Shown here in pieces: positions 36,001 through 48,100 of a DNA stretch of 64,000 nt (its first letter is position 1; each line of letters begins with the position of its first letter). Location: NCBI RefSeq assembly GCF_051106095.1, contig NC_135787.1:159844001-159908000 (forward strand). Reading direction: 5' to 3'. The stretch comes from Pogona vitticeps (lineage: Eukaryota > Chordata > Lepidosauria > Squamata > Agamidae). The translations under genes and the position numbers were made by a program. The notes beneath the pieces were generated by a model that saw only the letters and a program-made list of their open reading frames with translations, ran no database searches and was not told the DNA's origin.

Positions 36001-36738
36001 ATTGAGAAAACCAGGTCCAAGGAATGGCCCTTCTCATGCGTCGGGCCGATGACACAATGAGACAGCCCCATGGTTGTCATGGTGTCCATGAAGTCCTGAG
36101 CTACCCCAGTCAAGGGAGCCTTGGCATGAATGTTGAGGTCCCACAGCACCAACAGCCTGGGAGTCCTCAACACCAGGTCCGAGACTACCTCCGTCAGCTC
36201 AGGCAGGGAGACTGTTGGTACACAGCAGGGTGGACGGTACACCAACAGAATCCCTAATCTGTCTCGCAAGCCCAACACACAATACAGGCCCTCAAGACCT
36301 CCTCTCAAAGGGATAGGAAGCCAACTGATTAATATTTGCGTTTCTATTATATAAGCATATGTAAATATTGGTATAATCATCTGTTGTCAATGGAGGCAAC
36401 ACACCATGAATCTGTTGGTAGGCTGCTGTTCATGAAAGCTTTTGCCACAATAACATTTTTAAGTTGTACCAAGTGCCACAAGGCTTGTTGTTGTTTTGGG
36501 TGAAGACATCTTTAAAGTCATCAGGACAGCATCATTCTAATAGATGGAAGCCTGCTAATGGCTGGATATAACCCCAAAGATGGCACAGCTATGAAATACA
36601 CCATTAGCCTGACACCGTGACTATGTACCTCCTCTTTTTCTTCCACCAGGTTTCCTCAGATGGGGCACCAAAGATTGTGACATCCCTAGCCCCTATATTT
36701 GTAAATATACTCCCCATCGTATGCTTGATAAGTGCTAG
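29091..36738 (+). CDS. Secreted C-type lectin-like protein (5 exons)
   Basis: Exons 29091-29151, 30255-30349, 31948-32082, 33169-33283 and 36650-36738 join to 164 aa: signal peptide (1-20, MKHCLCLLILAIGSALAFVK) then a single C-type lectin-like domain. Landmarks are SCAKKW and SCYRYF (long-form N-terminal Cys pair), ARLASIHS (61-68), WIGL (89-92), HCAQL (127-131) and the closing YICKY. Extra Cys at 73 and at the very C terminus (164) could link subunits. The calcium/sugar motifs are lost: QPA at 119-121 replaces EPN/QPD and WGT at 140-142 replaces WND, so it probably binds protein or lipid, or sugar by another route. Size and layout resemble REG/lithostathine and snake-venom-type CTLDs. An in-frame ATG at 29076 would add five residues. 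It sits between the two FTP genes in the same direction. Poly(A) signal at 36900. Confidence 0.88.
30255..30349 (+). CDS. Exon 2: start of CTLD (C-type lectin)
   Basis: Acceptor TTTTATGCAG, donor GCTGAT|GTAAGA, phase 1 to 0. Encodes the SCAKKW and SCYRYF Cys pairs and the first helix. Confidence 0.88.
30540..31154. mobile_element. GC-rich Tigger-like MITE
   Basis: The right end CGTCGAGGGTCCACTG is followed by TA, a Tigger-type terminus. The interior is very GC-rich with nested direct and inverted copies of a CTACCAGGGGAAGCC motif (30,595-30,690) and of a GGAGGTCC motif. The left end is unclear. It lies in intron 2 of the C-type lectin gene. Confidence 0.55.
31643..31780. mobile_element. hAT-type palindromic MITE
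   Basis: Inverted ends CTTGTGGTTCTCGAATTGGG and the complement of TTTGGGAACCACTG, with arms that pair across CAACGTTG near 31710. The same family style as the split element at 13810. Confidence 0.7.
31948..32082 (+). CDS. Exon 3: central CTLD with WIGL
   Basis: 135 nt, phase 0-0, donor ATG|GTAAGT. Carries ARLASIHS and WIGL, the core packing motifs of the fold. Confidence 0.9.
32970..33021 (+). repeat. (GT)n(GA)n compound microsatellite
   Basis: About 13 GT units pass directly into about 13 GA units, in the intron 148 bp before exon 4 of the C-type lectin gene. Confidence 0.95.
33169..33283 (+). CDS. Exon 4: CTLD long-loop region
   Basis: 115 nt, phase 0 to 1. Encodes FQWTDRTRFNLEAWEKGQPA, in the position of the calcium-binding loop, without EPN or QPD; Lys-rich AKKPK follows instead. 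Preceded 148 bp upstream by a (GT)n(GA)n tract. Confidence 0.9.
34598..36345 (-). mobile_element. L2-clade LINE with internal loss
   Basis: The minus strand carries an endonuclease region (ILLVYRPPC, LLVLWDLNIHAK, HEKGHSLDLVFS, WSDHFLVKF, 36380-35652), the start of a reverse transcriptase (VVNYRPVANLPYLGKVL near 35090) and then at once the C-terminal tail (AAPRLWNALPTEICLAPTL, VKTFLFQKAFN, 34900-34760). Most of the reverse transcriptase is missing near 35050. An AATC/AATT repeat tail lies at 34,598-34,632. It sits in intron 4 of the C-type lectin gene. Confidence 0.85.
36425..36490. repeat. Retroelement tail fragment
   Basis: GAAAGCTTTTGCCACAATAA, then AAGTGCCACAAGGCTT, a widely seen 3' tail. 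Related fragments at 17,720 and 44,880. Family not assigned. Confidence 0.35.
36650..36738 (+). CDS. Exon 5: CTLD end and stop
   Basis: Acceptor TTCCACCAG; encodes GFLRWGTKDCDIPSPYICKY and ends DKC then TAG (36736-36738). The intron before it holds the L2 LINE. Confidence 0.88.
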
Positions 36739-36899
36739 GCAAACGGAGCCTCCTCCTGCTCTGCAGAGGAAGTGGTACTCTTCCCCCTTCAACTGCATAG
36801 ATTGTGCTCACAGCTGAAGCCTCCATCAATGATGAATAGCTCTGCTTCCCCCACCCCCATATTCATTTGATCTCTTGTATCTTTCTTGAAGGAAATCAT

Positions 36900-36905
36900 A
36901 ATAAA
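36900..36905 (+). terminator. Poly(A) signal of the C-type lectin gene
   Basis: AATAAA about 160 bp after the stop codon, the first on this strand. Confidence 0.7.
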
Positions 36906-37244
36906 AAATTAGAACTTGCAAATGTCTTGTTTTGCTGTCTGCTACGAGCTGGGAAATAGACCAAACTAGCTTTCCAGAATTTCCTGCTTTCCCGGTATGC
37001 TGAATGACAACACCTTTTGTCTTGAGTCCATGTGGCTCTTAGGGATGGCTGTATGTAGGTTTAAGAATTCATTGCACTTGTAACCGTGATCTCAGAACCC
37101 AGCAAGCCTGTCTTTAAAAGTCCACTCCAGCAGGGAGAAAATATGAGTGCAGAAGGGATGGAGGAAGATACCCATCGTTTCTGAATCTATTCCTCCACCT
37201 ACTACTTCTCTTATCTTAGGAACATGTACTGTACTACCAGAACT

Positions 37245-37392
37245 GCTGGATAGCTTAATGGTTTAGGTCTCTGGTTGCAGAGCTGGTGGCTGAGAGTTCA
37301 GTTCCCCACTGTGCCTTCTTGACAGGGACTGGACTTGATGATCCATAGGGTCCCTTCCAGCTCTGCAGTTCTAAGATGATGATGATGATGAT
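37245..37392 (+). mobile_element. tRNA-headed SINE with CR1-like tail
   Basis: The head (TCTGGTTGCAGAGCTGG, then GAGTTCAGTTCC) matches the family B SINE at 3505, but the tail GACTTGATGATCCATAGGGT and CCCTTCCAGCTCTGCAG is the CR1 3' end, followed by (GAT)n. Confidence 0.7.
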
Positions 37393-38324
37393 TTGCTATC
37401 AGGTCAGTTCTGATGTATTTCAAGCCTTTCCCAGCTTTTCTAGCAGAGGCTATTCTGGAATTGTGCAGTCTGCCCAAGGGGTAACATATCAGGACCACAA
37501 TGAGCCGTTTTCCTTCATTTGGAGGGCAAAGGACACTCATCTCATGACCAAGATGTACTCATTTTGGACCGAGGAGATAGGTGGTTTGAAAGAGGGGTCA
37601 GGGAGGCCATACATGTGCATATAGAAAATCCCTCACTCCATAGGGATGGAGGCCTTTGATACAATCTGTCTCTACTGATCATGCTTTCATCTATCCCCAG
37701 AAAGATTAGGACGACACACACCAGAAAGAAGAGCACTACTGTTAACAACCTATGACAATTGGTGCAGAAGTGAGATTTTCACTCACCCCCAGTCCTTTGT
37801 CCTTCTAATGAGCCTGGGGGAAGTGAAACTAACATGGAGGATATATCAGGGGTCTCCTACCAACTCTCCTCAGATTGAATAAGCTACTCGGATGAGTAGC
37901 AAAACATTTCAACCTAATAAGAAAGGAGTCCAGTGGCTATGACTCAACTTCCAGAGTTCCAGTCCTATCTTCATGCAGCACTGGTACAGAGATCCTGCTG
38001 GATCACAGCACGTTCTTCAGACTGCTTGATTCACGTCTGAAAGAGGCTATTAGATTGCCTTATACAATGGAAAGGGTACAATGCTGCCATATTTCAAAAT
38101 CAGCATATACATTTCGCCCATTGTTTCCCCCCAGTGACCAAAAGCAAGGTAGCTTGCTACTTCCAAAGCTGTGCAAGCCCATTAGTAGATAATCACACAT
38201 ACTTTATGGCTTACAACAGTTTCACAGTTTGACTGCCTGTTTGTGCGCATTGGCCTTTTAGTTGCACATTATGGTATATTTATAATCTGAAATCCATTCA
38301 ATCAGTCACTAGAAAGGGCACTTG
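37393..38324. other. Spacer without recognised features
   Basis: Downstream of the C-type lectin gene. No exon, RNA gene or clear repeat seen. Confidence 0.4.
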
Positions 38325-38332
38325 TGCTAGCT

Positions 38333-38415
38333 CAGTGGTTCTTAACTTTTTTGAAAGAAACGCCCCCTTGAGCCATTGAGGAAGTTATTATCGCCCCCCT
38401 CCCCACGCTGATATC

Positions 38416-38482
<67 letters not shown>

Positions 38483-38868
38483 TTACACTTAAATCCAATG
38501 ACCCCTGAAAACAAAATTCAATTCCAAGAAAATGAAATGCCCCAAAAAAGGAACATTTAATGATTTAGTTGCAAGCGAATTTTAAGACACAAAAAGAAAT
38601 ATAAAAAGAGCATAAAAACAAACTGCAATGCAGGAACTAAAAATTTCAAGACGAAAACTCTGAAACTAAATTAAGATTGGAGGAAAATATATATTCATGC
38701 ACACTGTAAAAAGGCTGCAGCCATCTTCACAGGTTTGGCTTGCTCCAGCGCCCCCCTACCGCCCCCTTCTGCTCCAGCACCCCCACGCCGCCCCTTTTCG
38801 TTTTACCACCCCCCTGAAAAATGAAATCGCCCCCTGAGGGGCAATATCGCCCACGTTAAGAACCACTG
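38333..38868. mobile_element. hAT-type MITE with (ATTT)n expansion
   Basis: Perfect ends CAGTGGTTCTTAAC and GTTAAGAACCACTG, flanked by a perfect 8-bp duplication TGCTAGCT (38325-38332, 38869-38876). An (ATTT)n tract at 38416-38484 has grown inside it. 536 bp with no transposase. Confidence 0.93.
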
Positions 38869-38978
38869 TGCTAGCTGATAAGCTGTAAGGACCTCCAAAA
38901 GCCTGTCTGAAGCCCGGTTTAGCCATTACTAATTTTAAGAAGCAGTTTGGATTGTAATGGTGCCACACATTCAGTCTG

Positions 38979-39200
38979 TGAGGATGACAGGGTCACAGCA
39001 ACCCCTCTCAGTGAGCCATTGCGCTCTGACTCAGGATACGAAGCTTCTGCTCAGCTGTCTTCACCTGAAACAAAGTGCCGGGAGCTTGGAGACAGCCTCC
39101 GAGAAGCTGATGGGGAAAAGCCTACCTTTGGTAGACAGGGGGTATAAAGAAGGCTTTACTGTCAGGAAAGGTGAAAGGTGAGAGAAAGAGACAGCTGAGG

Positions 39201-39244
<44 letters not shown>

Positions 39245-40131
39245 AGTGTGTGTGCAGTGTGTGTGTAGTGTGTGTGTGTGTAGAATAACCCTTTGGAGAA
39301 AGAACACCTGAAGGACAGAAAGACAACTCTTAGGCAAGAAGAAGGGGTAAAAGGTGGTTTTGGGGCAGTTGACTAAGCCATCTCAGGAAGCACAGCCCAA
39401 ACTGAGCCGAACACTGGACCAGAGGCATGGGGAACAAGCAGTGGGGAAAGACCTAAAAGGAGTGGTCTGGTAATTGCTGGGTTGAGGAGTCCTCTGAGAA
39501 AGAGGTCCCAGGGGATGGAAATATATATCTATTAGGAGGATCTCTGGCAAGGGGTTTGGGTTGTTGATGTGCCAAAAAGGGGAAGCCTTCACGTGTGAAC
39601 ACAAGCAGCCCCCACAATCCTCATATTAGGGAGAATGAGAGAGAAAGGAAAGGAGGAGTCCTATTTCTTACCATGATGGATGCTGGCAGGGGAAAATGAC
39701 TGCAATTGCCCACACCAAGGGGAGAAAAGGGCTGGAGCAATGACGGAAGAGGCTTGCCATACATGTCCTTGGTGTGGGCATATCAGCCTTCCCTCTTCCT
39801 TCATCGGGAAGATGAAACTGACTGAGAGCAAGTCCAGTTGTGAGGCTGAACTAGGGGTGCAGACTGGGACTCTGTGAGAGGAACCAGGGTCTCCTACAAG
39901 ATGATGACCATTCTGGTGAAGGGAACTAGAGACTGGTTGAAGAGAGCAAGAGACACGGAGCCCACCACTAGAACTGAAGTTGCACATTCTAATTGCAGTA
40001 GTTTATTATCTCCCACCCCTCCCCAGTTTCAATAAATCTGGGTGAAGTTTCTCTGTTGTTTGCTGTTTGGGTGGATGTCAAGATGGAGGGAGGGGACCCC
40101 TCTGAAGCCCCAAGAGCAATTGAGGATCACA
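38979..40131 (+). mobile_element. Possible long LTR-like or short transcription unit
   Basis: TGAGGATGACAGGG at the left and GAGGATCACA at the right could bound a solo LTR. Inside are a TATAAAG (39143-39149), a (TG)n tract (39201-39240) and AATAAA (40031-40036). It may equally be a small non-coding transcription unit. No family assigned; treat as a fossil if an LTR. Confidence 0.3.
39201..39280 (+). repeat. (TG)n microsatellite
   Basis: About 20 TG units, then degenerate GTGTGTAGTG repeats to 39280. Confidence 0.95.
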
Positions 40132-40779
40132 AAGGTTTGTCCCTGAAGATGCATTTAGAGTTAGTAATGTCTAAATAAGATCTGAATAGTATACTCAACT
40201 CCAAATGGATTTCACACCAAGCTTGGAAAAACTACTTTTTAAAGACTAGCGTTACCAGTTGACAAGGTGCACATGTGACTGTATTGCAGAAAGATGTGAG
40301 TGACAACTGGGAATCTATTCAGAAGGGAGATCATGGAGACCACAGTCCAGAAGAGGCAGGCTTAAACCAGAAAAATGGGAAAAACAAGGTCTGACTGATC
40401 TGAGGATCAAATAAACTTCTCAAGACATACAATATTATAAGAAATTTAACTCTGAACAATTTTGTTCAATGGAGTTTGCCAGAATGTAGATAGTGCAATC
40501 AGTGAGATGTTACACATGAATACCTTCCATGAAAAGAGATGCCTATAAATCTCAATAAGAAATCACCTGCATTCTGCTTTTATTACCTACAACTGCTTAG
40601 AAGTAAATTACTTTCTGATATCTCCTAACGGTAGCCCAGTGAACCCTCCAACATCCTTCCTCTGGGCCATTCTAATGTTAGCCGATATACTAAGCACCAG
40701 AAAGCACTAGCCAGGTATGCAAGATCATCATCAGGTCTGAACTAGTTAAGAAATAGGAAGGAAACTAATTTAAATATTA

Positions 40780-41180
40780 ATATGCCTGAAGAGGTTTGGA
40801 CAGAAATATGGAATAAATATCCATATAAATCAGTATCAGCTAAAACGAAAGAAATGATTCTGAAAGTTGTTCACAGATGGCACCTATACCTTACAAAGCT
40901 ACATAAAATCAAAAGGGATATATCAGATAAGGGCTAGAGAAAATGTGGACAAAAGGGAACATGTGTTTTTTTGCCCCCAAATAGAGGCATTTTGGCATGA
41001 CGTAATCAATTGGAAAGAAATACTGACTAATTAAAAAAATTCCAAATGAAACATTACTATTATTTTCAGCATTTACAGGGGGGGATGAGAAGCTGCTTAA
41101 TAAAGACCTAATTGCAAATATTATAGGGACAGCAAGGTGTGAGATTGCTTAAAATTGCAGAAACACTCAAGATCTCTTTC
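40780..41180 (+). mobile_element. LINE-1-like ORF2 C-terminal remnant
   Basis: Reads RWHLYLTKLHKIKRDISD, then CGQKGTCVFFCPQIEAFWHD, matching the zinc-finger end of L1 ORF2 (GTFIHMWWSCPKIKQFW-like). Decayed, with stops. Confidence 0.6.
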
Positions 41181-41344
41181 ATTACATACATTTTTGAACA
41201 GGACATCGCAAACACTCTTGATGGAGAAATTAACCAATAAGACAAGAATACAGAGGAGAAATAAAGCACAGCCAGTTTTTTGAAACTTGGAAACCTTTGT
41301 TAAAATACGCCAATGGACTAAATGAAAAGTTATCAGGAAAAACC

Positions 41345-41545
41345 TCCTGTTAGAGCAGTACGACAGTGGAACCAGTTACCTCGGGAATTGGTGAGTGCTC
41401 CAGCCCAGGAGGTATTCCAGAAAAACTTAGATGATCACCTGGCAGATCTGCTTTGATGGTATTCCTGCATTGAGCAGGGGGTTGGACTTGATGGCCTTCT
41501 AGGCCCCTTCCAACTTCACTTTTCTATGATTCTATGATTCTATGT
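41345..41545 (+). mobile_element. CR1 LINE 3'-end fragment
   Basis: Encodes the end of the CR1 ORF and the 3' UTR (GGCAGATCTGCTTTGATGG, GGACTTGATGGCCTTCTAGG) and ends with TTCTATGATTCTATGATTC. Confidence 0.9.
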
Positions 41546-42102
41546 CCACTCAGTGAGTTGTCCCTCTGTTGTCTTTGTATAGTCACTGAAGAAGGCCATA
41601 AACTGTCTACGCTGAAATGCTATGGGCACCTTTTAAAGTGAAAGAATTCTACATTTTTTCATACATCCTGAGACTTTTCTCTCGCTTTCATAATTGGCTT
41701 TATGGAGATAGGGACAGGTCAGAGAATTGAAAAATCTTCCAGTGGTCTGAGATGACAGAATATTTATCTCAGTTTGTATCAATGGAAATGAATGAGTTAA
41801 CTCTACTTCTTTTTATTTACGTACAAAACTATTGCACCATTTCTAAACTTTCACCTATTTTGCCTAAGAAGACTTTATCAAACTCTTTCCTCATTTTGTG
41901 ATTGAGGACACATATTATTTGTCCTATCTGTAGAAATCAAATAAGGGAGTTGTGTGCTTAAGTTTTGGTCAGTTCTGATTGGAGAGGGTGAACGTCGAGA
42001 GGAGTTTATTAATCTTCTTCAGATTCTGCACTGACACTTAGGAGCACTTCTCTTTGGTCCTTAGCTTCTTTCTGTTTTTACAAATCTTGCAAAAAGGGCA
42101 GA
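41546..42102. other. 5' flank of the tandem-FTP gene
   Basis: AT-rich. No TATA box is evident near the first coding exon; an inverted CCAAT (GATTGG, 41978-41983) is the only promoter-like motif. Confidence 0.35.
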
Positions 42103-42175
42103 ATGCTACTTCTCAGAAGTGTGAGACAAAATCTCTGTTTGCTGATCTTTCTTCCAGCACTGAGGGCATCTGAAG
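42103..42175 (+). CDS. Exon 1: signal peptide (tandem-FTP gene)
   Basis: Encodes [20 protein letters not shown] followed by RASE, donor GAAG|GTATGT, phase 1. Separated from exon 2 by a 3.36-kb intron. Confidence 0.72.
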
Positions 42176-45100
42176 GTATGTTGCTGAGACTCAACAATAT
42201 CCTTCCCATGTTGCTTTTCCACAATATTCATTGGCTTACATGTAGATAAACTTAGATTTTCTTAGATCTTTTAATCCACTGAATTTTGGACATCCATGTT
42301 TATTTTTATATGCTATTTATTCACTGGTGATGGCATTTTAACGGTTCCCCCCACACACATTGTTGTACTGATTTCACAGTATTTCAAAATACAGTGTTGT
42401 AAGATATCCATAGGGTAGTCTTGTTGGGTGGCATACAAATAGCAATAAAGAAAATTAAATAAACATGTAAATAAATAAAAGCTAGCCTTGAGTACTTCCC
42501 TCTGAGCTTAAATATCAGTTGTGATCTGTGTATCTCCTAGTAATTTAAATGTAATATGGTAAACTTTCTTTAGATTTGTAGCACTGGTTTTGTTCAGGAA
42601 ATTGGTGTTTAGTTGCTTTTAGGGCAAAGATGATCTTGCAGTTTTACCCAACTGCCTTATGCCTGCTGTTGTGCGCAAGCTTTCCCCACTTGCACCCAGG
42701 TTCTTTTCCATATAGGCCAACTTTTAAACAATTAATCTTGAGATATCACTTGAAAGCAGTCCATTAATTGTGTCATAGCAGCTTGTTCCTTACAATTTCA
42801 ATGGGATTTACAATGTAATCCAATATAGGTCCACTAAGAAGCAAGTCCCTTCAGTTCAATGGGACTTCTAGCTGAGGCTATGTACACAGGAAAAAATGTG
42901 AAAAATGCTACAGTTTTGGGGCAGGATAATTCACTTTTGTTTTCCTTGATTACATGATCAACCCAGAGTCCTCCTTTCATCCCTATTTACCCTCTGCCTC
43001 TAAGGATAATACTTTTTCAAAAGCTGGATACATTTGCATTGGTTCAGGCATGGGATTGCCTGAACCAATGCAGAAAAGAAAGATGAGCTGCACACATACT
43101 ACCCTTTCCCCTATTACTCTTGCATTGTAAGGGAGGATGAGTAGTGCACACATATATCTGGTCCTCCTCACCTTTTGTTGAGTCAAGCAGAGGCTGTGGG
43201 AGGGAGTGGAAGTATCTTCTTCCTGTACTTTGCTAGGCTTCTCTTGGCTCCCGTTCACAGAGATGACGGGTGTCATTCTGTTGCTGGTGGCCATGAGGTC
43301 ACCCTCCTCAAGGCCTTCCTGCTGCTTTTCTGTCTAGTTGTGTAACTGACCAGCCCTAAACTGTTATTGTTGTCTGGTGCCCACATAGTAGTGACTGGTG
43401 GTTCCAGTGGCATTGGAAAAAGCATTGCTACTGAATGCTTTAAACAAGGTGCTTTTATAACCCCAATTGCAAGAAATTAGAAGCAACGAGGGCCAAGCAA
43501 GAAGTTGAAAAGTTCTCTATTAACAATAAACAGGTTGTGCACATGATCTTTGTTGATTTCTCCAAAGATTGTGCATATGTGGAAAACGTCCTGAAACAAG
43601 TTCAAGAGAACTTGAGTCCAGTTGACGTGCTTGCAAGCTGTGCTGGAACATCAGTTCATGTACAATTTGAAGACCTTGACACACGTAGGTTTCAGCCTGT
43701 GGGCTGTTTACTCAACTTGGGTAGTAAATACTACCGTGAATGAACAGATTGGGAAGGATTGTCTTTGTGCCATCCCAGGCTGGGCAAGCTGAATTGCTTG
43801 GTTATACAGCTTATTCTTTAACAAAGCTTGCTCTTCAAGGTTAGGAGAAGCTTTGCAAATGGTGGTAAAGCCCTATAATATCTCAGAGTTGCCTCACCTC
43901 TTGCCTTGTGAGGGAGGATAAGTTACACACAGAGACACACACTTGCACCTTCTCCCTCGACTCCTTGACTCCTCTCTGTGGGCATTGAGGGGGAAGCCAG
44001 CACACAAGCAGGGAGCAGCATGAACAAAACTCATTTGACAAGATTTTTTTTTCTTTTTAAACAATTAAGGACCGTTCCCTTTTAACAGTGCCGCCTGCTG
44101 GGCTATTGCAAACAATGTGTTAATAAGGCTTCCTCTCTCTTCCTCTGTAGCCAGTTGGAAACTGGAATTCCTCAATGCAACCGCTCAGTGAATGAATGTG
44201 AGGGAAATTGCATTTCCCTTGCTGTGTCGTTGCACCCTAAGTGATCTTCAGATTGCAAATTAGTCAAATCTAACTTTAGTGCCACAGGAGTCAATACACT
44301 TTGTGATGATTATATATTAACATCTAAATGATACCTTGTTATATTTCCTTTCATATATTATACTTGGTGATGGCTTACCAGCAACCGAATCTAGCATGGC
44401 TGAAGATATGGTAGAGCCCAAACTCTCGTTGTTATTTTCAGAGATCTATCCTTACTTTTCACTAAGGGTCAAAACAGAAGAGAGATCTGTTCCACATTTA
44501 GCAAAATAACTTGCTTTGCTTAGTGATTGGTCACTGGGAGGTAAGCATGGGCTTCATCTGCAAATATGATTACTTCAGCATGAAGATCTCATCTGCGGAG
44601 AGGGAATCTGCAACTAGTATAGCTTGGGCCCATACTGGGATGCTGCATAATCCTCATCTCTCTAGTCATTTGAAGGTGTCTGAGATATATGTCCGAGCTC
44701 TTTTCTTGAATTGGACAGGGGACATTTGTCTAAGGGAGCTGTTGATTCACTTGCTCTTTTGTGACCAAATAGTGGGTTCTAAAACTTCTCCTTCTACAAA
44801 CCACTTCCCAGTGAGTCCCAATGTATTAGCTTCACAATAATGTCAACAACAAACACAAAACAAAACAGAAGCAAAAAAAAAAGACATTGTGGCACCTTAA
44901 ACTGCTATATTTTAATGTAAGCTTTCATGGAACATGCCCACTTTGTCAGACATAAGAGTTAGAATACAGAGACTACTTGGGTAAAATATTCATGTAGGGC
45001 TCTAAGGTATAGCAGCCAGTCTTTAGGGTGCCACAACTTCTTTTTCTTGCTTTTGTTTTATTTCATGTTTCTTGTTGATACGTTTGCAAAAAACCAACAT

Positions 45101-48100
45101 GGATACAACTTCAAAAACTTCACAATAAGATACTTATTTCTTGAAGATAGCTGCTTACTAGGAAAGTAACAATTGCTCCAAATTCATCCTGTTCATCCAG
45201 GACAATCCTTTATGTGCCCTCAATATATGTGTTATAAGAGGACTGTATTATATGCCAGATTGAATCCAGTTTTAGTGATACTTAGAGCAGGCTCACTGAG
45301 ACTGACAAGACTATTGACAGTCATCATGACTAAGGTAAGTCCTGTTGACTCCGATGGGCATATACTAAATAAAACTAACTTTGGATCTAACGGTTGTTAA
45401 CAATGTGTTCAACAATATTTAGAGATCCACATTCAGAATTGTTGTTATCATATGGACCTGTTACCTGTTCAGTGAGCTTGACCACAGCTGCAATAAAGTA
45501 GAAGCTCTTCCTATTTCTTTTTCTGTCCAGTTCCCAATGTGGCGCCCTTGGGAGTGGCTTTCCAATCCAGCACTTTCAGTCCTGAAGCAGTTGCTAGTAA
45601 TGCCATTGACGGTTCTACAGAAGGTGACTATGGGCAAGGCTCATGCACCCACACAGAGTATGAAAGTAATCCATGGTGGATAGTGGACTTGAAGGCAGAG
45701 TATCGTGTATTCCGGGTCAGCATCAGCAATCGGAGAGACTGCTGTTCATTTCGGATAAATGGGGCTGAAATCCGAATTGGAAACTCAACAGAAGAAGGGG
45801 GCACCAAAAATCCGAGGTATTATATGTTAATTAGACATTATCTCTAAGACCTTTAGGATTGTGACACAGGAAAGCAGACAGAATGGTGATGATGCAGACA
45901 GATCCCAACAGCTTGATTCTTGAAGCAGAGCAAACGTTTGCTCTATTTTTAACGAATTTTCATGTAGCTTTGCTTGCTTCTGGTCATGCTCTTAAACAAT
46001 TAATATTAAAAAGTAAAATAAAACGAATTGATTTATTTTCAAGATGTGCTACAATCGACGACTTGGGCCCAGGGGAAACCCGGAGTTTTTATTGTGAATT
46101 TTCACAAGGACAGTTTGTGACTGTTCACCAGCCAGAAGGAGGAATTCTCACACTTTGTGAAGTTCAGGTGTTTGGACTGAAGATAGATTCTACCAGTAAG
46201 TAAAAATGTAGGCTCCTATTTTGATGTTAACAAGAAACACACACAGACACACACACACACACCTTTTAGGGCACGTCTGTAATGGGGCAATCCATGTCAT
46301 CTCAGGTCTTTTTCTCCAGTAGATTTGCAGCCACCTCTCTCCTATTTCAAGTCTGGTCACAGAAGGCCCTATTATGAGGCCTCCAATAGTAGGAAGACCT
46401 ACCAGTGGTACAATTGTACCTTTGGAGCGTTTATTTAGTACCAAAACTGACCACACTCCTGCTTGCCTCTTGAAAATAATGCTTCTAATGAAGCCAGTGG
46501 GAAAGAGGAATGAAGAGGATCAAGGATTTGTATTGGAGAAAAGAAAGGGTATGTTTGTGTCTTGTATAGACAAATCTCTTGTTTTGCCTGGCAATAGTGT
46601 GTTTTAGAAGTGGCAATTAGACTATAAGCCCCACCCCATTAGGATTGCTGTGTAACAATTTACCATCCTTTCAGGGCACCCAAATAAACACTACCAGGGT
46701 TCTTTCAAACAGAGCACTTATTCTCTGCACTGTACCTGGGTTATTGTTCATATTAGTACCACAGTTTTCCTCACCATCCGCGTAGCACAAAAACTTGTCC
46801 CAGTTGAAAGAGTGACAAAATCTGTGGCTACTTTTTTGTGTCCTCCTGAGCAATGGATTTTTTTTTAAAAAAAATTTCCTCTTGATTCATTGTGGGAGGG
46901 AGTTTAGTGCAGTGGTACTTGCCTGAGAAGGTTAATCCCGCATTCATGGCCTTTGGCTGGAATCTTTCAGCTAGGCTGCCTAGTGCTTTTATCACCAAAA
47001 GCAAAGGCACCAATAAACATACAGTAGAACCTCTACTTACGAACGTCCATACCTAGGAACAATCCAACTTACGAACAGCTCCATTCGCAAAATTTTGCTT
47101 CTACTTGCGAATGGAGCTTCAACATGCGAACGAAAAAATGCAGGGGAGGTGGGGAAAGTGCGAAATTTGAACTTTCAGTTGACTGTTGGCCAGCGAAGAG
47201 GCTGTTTGACTGCTACCTTGCTCGTCCCAGCGGTTAGAGAGTGGATAGGGAGAGAGTCTTCAGACTGCCTGGTATTTTACTGTATGGACTGTATTTTTTG
47301 GGCTTTTTTAATTTTAATTTTTGGATTTTTGACTTTTTTTTAAACAGAGAGACTGCCTGTTCAGGGTGAGTACATAAACTGTACAGTATTTACTGTACTG
47401 TACAAGGTTTTTTGCAGCTTGGTGGGGGGGTAGGGCTAGGTGGGGCTTATGTTTCTGTGCCCTGATGGATCTTGCAGTGTAGATTTAAAATGTGAAAAGT
47501 AGAGTGTAATATTAAATTAAAATTAAATGTGAAAATTAGACTGTAATATTAAAATGTAAAATTTATTTATTTATTTTTCCATATTGTGGCTTCTAGGGTG
47601 TGTGTACTGTGACCTCTCTGTTGTTTTAAAATGTGTGGGTTTAAAATGTGACTCCAAAGTCTTTTTTTTCTTTGGGGATCTGTTTGCTGTAATAATTATT
47701 GCTGGTTGTTGATGCAGGCAGGCTGTAAAATGCAGTTTAGACTTCACAGTCTTTTTTTTCCTTAAATTCAGAAAATATTCTGAATTTAAACCTCATCATA
47801 AAGCGGATTTGTCGTTTAAGGAGGTAATTGTTAAGTGAGGCACCACTGTATTATAGATCCAAGGTGGCGAAAGTATAACAAATTAACATAGATGAGGACA
47901 GGGAAGGTGGAAATTTCCCGTTTAGGAGGGCTCTCATTTGCTGCCTAATGACAAAGCTGTTCTTGTCTGTATCACCAGATATTAAGTAGACACTCTTTTA
48001 GCTGTTACCCCCTATTTATTGAACTACTCCCCCAGGGAGACATGCCTGTTGCCAACGCCAATATTATTTTGACATTAGAAAAAGACCTTGTTCAGGCATT

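Noticed and set aside
34760-36380. Host gene with an exonuclease/phosphatase domain
   Set aside because: The endonuclease and tail motifs are those of an L2 LINE on the minus strand, with its 3' repeat tail.
43537-43743. Functional short SDR gene
   Set aside because: Only a fragment of the KDSR retropseudogene with stops and frame changes on both sides.
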